A stretch of DNA of 64,000 nt from Trachythela sp. YZ-2020 (Eukaryota > Cnidaria > Anthozoa > Malacalcyonacea > Clavulariidae): positions 1,302,001-1,366,000 of the forward strand of contig JADLSH010000162.1 of NCBI GenBank assembly GCA_016169945.1, written 5' to 3'. Numbering within the stretch: the first letter of the stretch is position 1; each line of letters opens with the position of its first letter. Shown here piece by piece: positions 59,401-64,000 of this stretch. The position numbers and the translations under genes were made by a program. The notes beneath the pieces were generated by a model, which was not told the origin of the DNA, searched no databases, and saw only the letters and a list, made by a program, of their open reading frames with translations.

Positions 59401-62045
59401 CTTATTGATCCAGTGTTACTATAGGAGGAAACCGAAACTAAATATATATTATACCTCCTCGTGTCCATATTCAATTTTGAAGACACGTGGCCACTGAGGC
59501 CAAGGATTTACGGCAGTTCTATTTTCAGGTGGTTCATTTAGCAATTCGAATGTCGTAATCTTTCTGGCATTCTGAAAACAAAATATTGAAAATATATCGG
59601 TAACATTGTCTGAACCTATTGGCCATATTTGTCCACCGTGCTAACAAGATAAGCAGACAACCAGGGGCTGTTGACAGAAGAGTTGCGAAGATTTTAGGGC
59701 GAGCATTCAACTGCTATCAACTTGCCAAAAGTCATAAAGAGTCAGCTTGCTTCGTTGATACTGACGCTTCAGGTAATGCGAGAGTTTGAGTGGGGAGGGA
59801 GGGAGGGAGGGAGGGGGGATGATGAACAGAAACAAATAATACTAGAGGTCACTCAGAGACTGCTTACCTCCACCAGGAAATTGAGTCAAGTATTCCGGCA
59901 TAAATTATACATGCACTAATTAAGCTTTCAGTTCTATTCACCCCGGGAAAACCAGACAAACGGTTTGTGATTTTCTCAATCAATTTTCACTCAAATTTAA
60001 CCAAATTCTGATCGGTTTTTCCTTGGCGTACGGCCATTAGTTCCACAAATTTTCGCATTAAAATGTTCGATATTATTCGAGTTATCGTGCTTAAAAACAA
60101 ACAAACAAACACACAGGGTCTTCGTTCGGAACGTCGAAGCTCTTATTGTATTTTTCAGGTAGATGGCTCCAACTGAACCGCAGTATTTTAAACAGTCACA
60201 AACAAACTCAGATAAGAACATAATTGGGACCAAACATTGTGAGCAAATCCTAATAACTGTTTCATAAGGAATTGTGAAATTTTGCTGGCAGGTATGAAAT
60301 ATGTTGTGAAAGTTCAAACACATACCTGTCTAACGCATGTCGCCACGCAGTCTACGCCTGTGTCACCTCCACCAATCACGATCACGTTCTTATCACTTGC
60401 ATCTGTGACGTCACCATTGTAATTTCCTGGCGGGAAAATAAACAATAAATGTGTCAACAACTGATCTGAAAACAAGGACTGGATAGTGCATCTGCTATGC
60501 ATAAATGAAGCCAATGGCGGCCATATTGGTGTGACCACCACAAATCTACTGAGGTGTTAGGGTACATGTTTAAAGAGGTTCTATATGTTTCTAGTTATTG
60601 GTGGGAAAGGATAAATATTGTCTAGATAAAAAATTATCATCAGTGGCCTCTCTTTCTTCCTAAATTTGCCGGTGAATAACTAACGAGGTCACACCAATAT
60701 GGCCGCCATAAGCCTCATTATGTGGTGTTTAAAACGTTCTAAAACTCATTAGAAGAGATGTTGAAAGCTATATTTCTCAAGTTACATAGGAAAATATATT
60801 TGCTTCATAGTATAACTAATTTAAACAACTGACGATTTGACTAGTCAAGAATTTGACAGATTTATAAATCTGATCTCGTTAAAAATATTTTGGCTTCAAA
60901 ATTGGCTCGTTGAATTAAATAGGATGCTCTATCCAGTTCTAGTTTCTAGATCAGTGATGTTACCACAAACTGCCAAATATCAACTTTATAAAGTAGATTT
61001 TAATAAACTTTTACAAAGATATTTTGAACTTACCAAGTTGCTTCTTTTGATTCTTTTCCAGAAAATCCATGGCGAATTGAACGCCCTTGAGTTCGCGACC
61101 TGAACAATAGAAACGTGTTTGTTATATTGTTTTGCTTTGTGGTTAATATGTAAAGATACGTGCGACAGCTTATCGTGAATTATTACCAACACTGGCGTTC
61201 AAGGGTGTCAATCCTGGGGGGATGGGGGGAGGGGCTACGAATCCCCCAACTTTTTAGGCAGAGGGGGATCAATATGTAATTATCCCCACCACACTTTTTT
61301 TCACTTGTGTTTATACTACACATTCTGATCATCAGAATAGTATTCTTTAGATTTCAAAATTTTCTGGGCAAGCATGCCCGCATACCCCCTGGTGCCCTCG
61401 CGCTAGCGGCATTGGGCCCCGATTGACAATTGTGGTTTTGGCCAGCCCCTTTACCACGCCCTTTAGTCTCACACCCCTAATGCTTAGAACCAAGTTATGC
61501 TCCTGTCGGGAAGTGTCTATAAATGATGGGGAAATGCTCTGAAAACCTTAAAGTGTTAGATGCCTCCATAACTATTAGCGGGCTCCATCCCCCCACTTTT
61601 TGAGAAGGATTTTCGCCCTTGCTGGCGTTCAAGATATTATGTCAAGTATTTTTGGGTGATTTATATCCTAAATTTTTACCCACCTTTTAAGTAGGTGAAA
61701 AAAATCGTCGCCCACCCCCGAGGAGGTAAATAATGAATGGTACTGAACGATGTTGAGAAAGATATCACTAGTTCTTGACAAATATTGGGACTTACTTACA
61801 TATTTTTTGAAATATCGAGTCATTTTTTCCAGACTTCTGATATATCTATTTTTGTATTTATATTGGTATATATATATTCGCTTACCAGGAATTTGGAGGT
61901 CACGTGGGACAGTTGAACCAATCGCTAAGAGGATGGCGTCATATGACGCGAGCAACTGCTGACTAGAAATATCTTTTCCCACTTCGGTATTCGGGACAAA
62001 CTTTATTCCTTCTTCAGCCAGGAGATTGATACGTCTTTCAACAAT
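56443..62045 (-). CDS. NADH-dependent glutamate synthase, 3' exons (partial)
   Basis: Nine exons (minus): 62045-61886, 61100-61035, 60426-60326, 59571-59455, 58880-58830, 58682-58617, 58117-57986, 57257-57185 and 56600-56443. All are GT..AG with consistent phases and give 307 residues to the stop. They encode the C-terminal half of the FAD/NAD-binding (beta) domain of GOGAT: VERRINLLAEEGIKFVPNTE, YDAILLAIGSTVPRDL, GRELKGVQFAMDFL, the Rossmann motif VIVIGGGDTGVDCVA, PWPQWPRVFKIEYGHEE, KADLVLIALGFTGPG, LQKVFAAGG, then RFGQSLVVTAIAEGRQAARQ and GPGGVI. The enzyme makes glutamate from glutamine and 2-oxoglutarate. The amidotransferase and synthase domains and the first nucleotide-binding motif are missing. 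They would lie beyond 64000, or this is a truncated copy; kelch sequence occupies the next upstream region. Confidence 0.93.
56680..56990 (-). repeat. Dispersed repeat, copy inverted to 60650-60965
   Basis: Shares GGCGGCCATATTGGTGTGAC, CTAATGAGTTTTAGAACGTT and AACTAGAACTGGAT with 60650-60965 in the opposite direction. In the glutamate synthase terminal intron. Confidence 0.85.
57325..57895. repeat. CAAA/CAAG/CGAG tetranucleotide block
   Basis: About 570 bp of mixed CAAA and CAAG tetramers (CGAG at the left end), stop-free in several frames. It lies in the glutamate synthase intron between the exons at 58117 and 57257 and produces LVCLFVCLF-type spurious ORFs. Confidence 0.97.
58190..58440 (-). 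mobile_element. tRNA-derived SINE
   Basis: On the minus strand the head GGGGCTTCGGTGACGCAGTC, AGAGCAAGCGCC and GAGTTCGATTCTCGC are tRNA A- and B-box regions. A body follows with GTGGGTTTTCTCCGTGCACT and CCGGTTTCCTCCCACAG, a motif common in widespread animal SINEs. A second, partial body (GGAGGAAAACCGGAGTACCC) lies at about 58464. Confidence 0.8.
58455..58520 (-). mobile_element. Partial SINE body
   Basis: Second copy of the CTCCGGGTACTCCGGTTTTCC body motif, adjacent to the longer SINE and in the same orientation. Confidence 0.65.
59100..59442 (+). repeat. 114 bp tandem repeat array E (three units)
   Basis: Same family, plus orientation. It ends about 12 bp from the glutamate synthase exon boundary at 59455, so almost nothing separates the array from the splice donor. 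Confidence 0.95.
59795..59818. repeat. GGGA simple repeat
   Basis: Short (GGGA)n run in a glutamate synthase intron. Confidence 0.85.
60650..60965 (+). repeat. Dispersed repeat, copy inverted to 56680-56990
   Basis: About 300 bp inverted partner of 56680-56990 within the same gene. A further short piece (GGCGGCCATATTGGTGTGAC) lies at about 60514-60533. Confidence 0.85.
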
Positions 62046-62139
62046 CTAGAAACAATGTGAAGCTTTGTTTAAAACACTACATCTATTTATACAGCAAAAC
62101 GACCAATGGGTCCTTGGCACTTAGCATAATAATGTCAGT

Positions 62140-62600
62140 GACCAGAATGTTCCATTGTCTTTTCATTGTTTGAGAATTTCACTGTTCTCCACGCCATCCA
62201 GTCATAATCCAGTGATCAGAATGTTCCATTGTCTTTTCATTGTTTTGAAAATTCCACTGTTCTCCATGCCATCCAGTCATAATCCAGTGATCAGAATGTT
62301 CCATTGTCTTTTCATTGTTTTGAAAATCCCACTGTTCTCCATGCCATCCAGTCATAATCCAGTGATCAGAATGTTCCATTGTCTTTTCATTGTTTTGAAA
62401 ATCCCACTGTTCTCCATGCCATCCAGTCATAATCCAGTGATCAGAATGTTCCATTGTCTTTTCATTGTTTTGAAAATCCCACTGTTCTCCATGCCATCCA
62501 GTCATAATCCAGTGATCAGAATGTTCCATTGTCTTTTCATTGTTTTGAAAATTCCACTGTTCTCCATGCCATCCAGTCATGATCCAGTGATCGGAATTAA
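62140..62600. repeat. 75 bp tandem repeat (about six units)
   Basis: Words such as AGAATGTTCCATTGTC recur at 62144, 62218, 62293, 62368, 62443 and 62518 (74-75 bp apart). Because 75 is a multiple of three, both strands carry long repeating ORFs that are not genes. Confidence 0.95.
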
Positions 62601-62639
62601 CATTTATGCAAAGGCGATATCGATCAGTGAACCTAACAT

Positions 62640-63066
62640 ATAATATAATATAATAACACTTTTGGTAGCTCATTAGTATTCTATATTTGATACAGAATTT
62701 CATCAACCACCAGGTTATGTTTTCTGCTAGTATTTTGTTTATTTGTTTGTTTGTTTGTCGATTATCGAACAGTAACGCTTTTGGAGCAAACGGCTAAAGG
62801 GCCAAGTGCAAATTAATAATATTTTTGTGTGAATTTGGATAAAAATTGGATGGGAAAAATATCAATGTTTGTCTTGCTTCTAAAATTTCAAGCCTTTGTT
62901 AAAGACCAAATGCATAATGCTGCATAATTTATGCATGGTCCTTGACTTTTGAACAAAATCATTTAATACGAATAACTTTCATTACTTGTAATATTTTACT
63001 CTAATCGAGAACATTCATAATTTGATTAAAATGAAGTTGTTATTTCACAAATATATTACACATTGT
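62640..63066. other. AT-rich stretch without a gene
   Basis: Contains a short (TTTG)n run near 62737-62757. The glutamate synthase exon that should precede 62045 is not found here. Confidence 0.5.
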
Positions 63067-63235
63067 TCACACAGCAACAGCAGTGAGAAAACTTCTTGCT
63101 CGAGACATTTCTGGAAGTTCTTCCCAAGAATATCTTTCAAAGTTGAAAACTTCAACTGACTTTAGGTCACGTCCTTGCCCAGCCTCCCCTCCCAGTACTA
63201 CAATGTTGATTCCAATAAAAACAGCAGTACATCCT
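63067..63235 (-). pseudogene. Duplicated terminal kelch exon
   Basis: Reads open as KGCTAVFIGINIVVLGG, then GRDLKSVEVFNFERYSWEEL, then SFLTAVAV and a stop. It matches the last blade of the kelch gene ending at 63352 over its whole length, in direct orientation. It could be a relic or an alternative last exon; I see no good acceptor in front of it. Confidence 0.75.
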
Positions 63236-63351
63236 TTAAATCATCTTGGTTATATAAAACAAACTATATAACTACAGTTGTCATGCATAGTGTTTTGCTT
63301 TAATTAAATCATTCATAATATGTTTGAAGTTTTTGCAAATTCCTGCATTGT

Positions 63352-64000
63352 TCACACAACAACAGCAGTGTGCAGACATCTTTCTTCAGACATTTCTGGA
63401 AGTTCTTCCCAAGAATACCGTTCAAAGTTGAAAGCTTCAACTGACTTTAGGTCACGTCCTCGCTCATCCTGCCCTCCCAGTACTACAATGTTGTTTCCAA
63501 TAACAACTGCAGTACATCCCGACCTCTCACATCTCATTGGTGGTAGCATGTGACTTTGTTCTGTCTTCACATTGTACATGATAACTGTATCTAATGTTTT
63601 GTCCTGTTTGTCAGAGCCACCTATAACAACAATGTTGTCTCCCCACTTTACAATTGCCATGTGACTCACTTCATACGGCAGTGGTGACAGCTGTTTACAC
63701 TCATTCTTCTTTATATCATACAGTACGACACTGCTGAGGTTGTCTTCGCTAAAGATAGTTGTCCTTCCACAAACGATCAACAAATTATCATCAAATATTT
63801 CTGTGCTGTGACCTTGTCTTGGTCCTGGCATTCTTGATAAGGTCTTCACAGTATAGGGAGGAACAAGCTGGACTTCATGAATACAGTCAGATGAAGCATT
63901 TCCATCAAAACCACCAGTAACTATCAACTGATCATTATACAGCACACTGCTGTGGCATCCCAATTTAGCAGGTAGTTTAACAGGACAGTTACTCCAGTAT
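63352..64000 (-). CDS. Kelch protein, copy 4 (3' part, runs off the window)
   Basis: The frame is open from the window edge (YWSNCPVKLPAKLGCHSS) to a stop after CLHTAVVV. Four to five blades are visible: LIVTGGFDGNASSD, LLIVCGRTT, IVVIGGSDKQDKTLD and IVVLGGQDERGRD. The spacing words VPPYTVKTLSRMPGPRQGHS and PLPYEV correspond to TPPYSTNILSSMPQPRAGHG and NLPYRV in copies 1-3, so it belongs to the same family but is more diverged. The N-terminus lies outside the window, so whether it has the charged helix is unknown. It is on the same strand as, and upstream of, the glutamate synthase exons. Confidence 0.88.
   Translation of the reverse strand, partial: YWSNCPVKLPAKLGCHSSVLYNDQLIVTGGFDGNASSDCIHEVQLVPPYTVKTLSRMPGPRQGHSTEIFDDNLLIVCGRTTIFSEDNLSSVVLYDIKKNECKQLSPLPYEVSHMAIVKWGDNIVVIGGSDKQDKTLDTVIMYNVKTEQSHMLPPMRCERSGCTAVVIGNNIVVLGGQDERGRDLKSVEAFNFERYSWEELPEMSEERCLHTAVVV

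Noticed and set aside
62140..62600. Possible CRISPR array from regular repeats
   Set aside because: Units are contiguous 75 bp tandem copies without unique spacers, in a eukaryotic intron.
62155..62706. Repeating ORFs of 162 and 175 codons on both strands
   Set aside because: A 75 bp tandem repeat whose length is a multiple of three keeps frames open; no domain.

Overview
This 64 kb window is eukaryotic nuclear DNA from an invertebrate animal. It has spliced genes with GT..AG introns and is AT-rich with dense transposon debris. It carries a CHORD/CS co-chaperone gene, a TRIM gene with an FN3 domain, NADH-type glutamate synthase exons (an enzyme vertebrates lack), kelch genes and a piggyBac transposase. 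A cnidarian-like genome fits best, but that is an inference from gene content and repeat style. I could not run any search.

Bases 7-21818 form one giant inverted repeat: two ~10.7-10.85 kb arms around a 264 bp spacer (10704-10967). I see no intact protein gene in it. Each arm is a mosaic of nested short inverted-repeat (MITE-like) elements, several with a 3 bp TAA duplication, plus short exon-like blocks. The arms are nearly identical but differ by several indels.

Bases 21819-31240 hold AT-rich sequence, a near-intact piggyBac transposase (minus strand, 26951-28732), a 141 bp hAT-type MITE with an 8 bp target duplication (29540-29680) and a decayed LINE reverse-transcriptase fragment (30234-30880, minus).

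Bases 31242-42677 are the best gene region. A complete 13-exon CHORDC1-like gene (minus) lies divergent to a complete 6-exon RING/B-box/coiled-coil/FN3 TRIM gene (plus), 695 bp apart. Their introns and flanks hold a 114 bp tandem-repeat family, TTAA-bounded short repeats and large microsatellites.

Bases 42930-54840 are a tandem segmental duplication (~5.3 and ~5.5 kb) carrying two intronless minus-strand genes. Each encodes a long charged helix of 16-residue repeats followed by a kelch domain. Plus-strand kelch pseudogene pieces lie at the right end of each unit, and a LINE 3' end is inserted in the second.

Bases 56443-62045 (minus) hold the last nine exons of NADH-dependent glutamate synthase. 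Upstream on the same strand lie a 75 bp tandem repeat, a duplicated kelch terminal exon and the 3' part of a fourth kelch gene that runs off the window (63352-64000). The 5' two-thirds of the glutamate synthase is not in the window.
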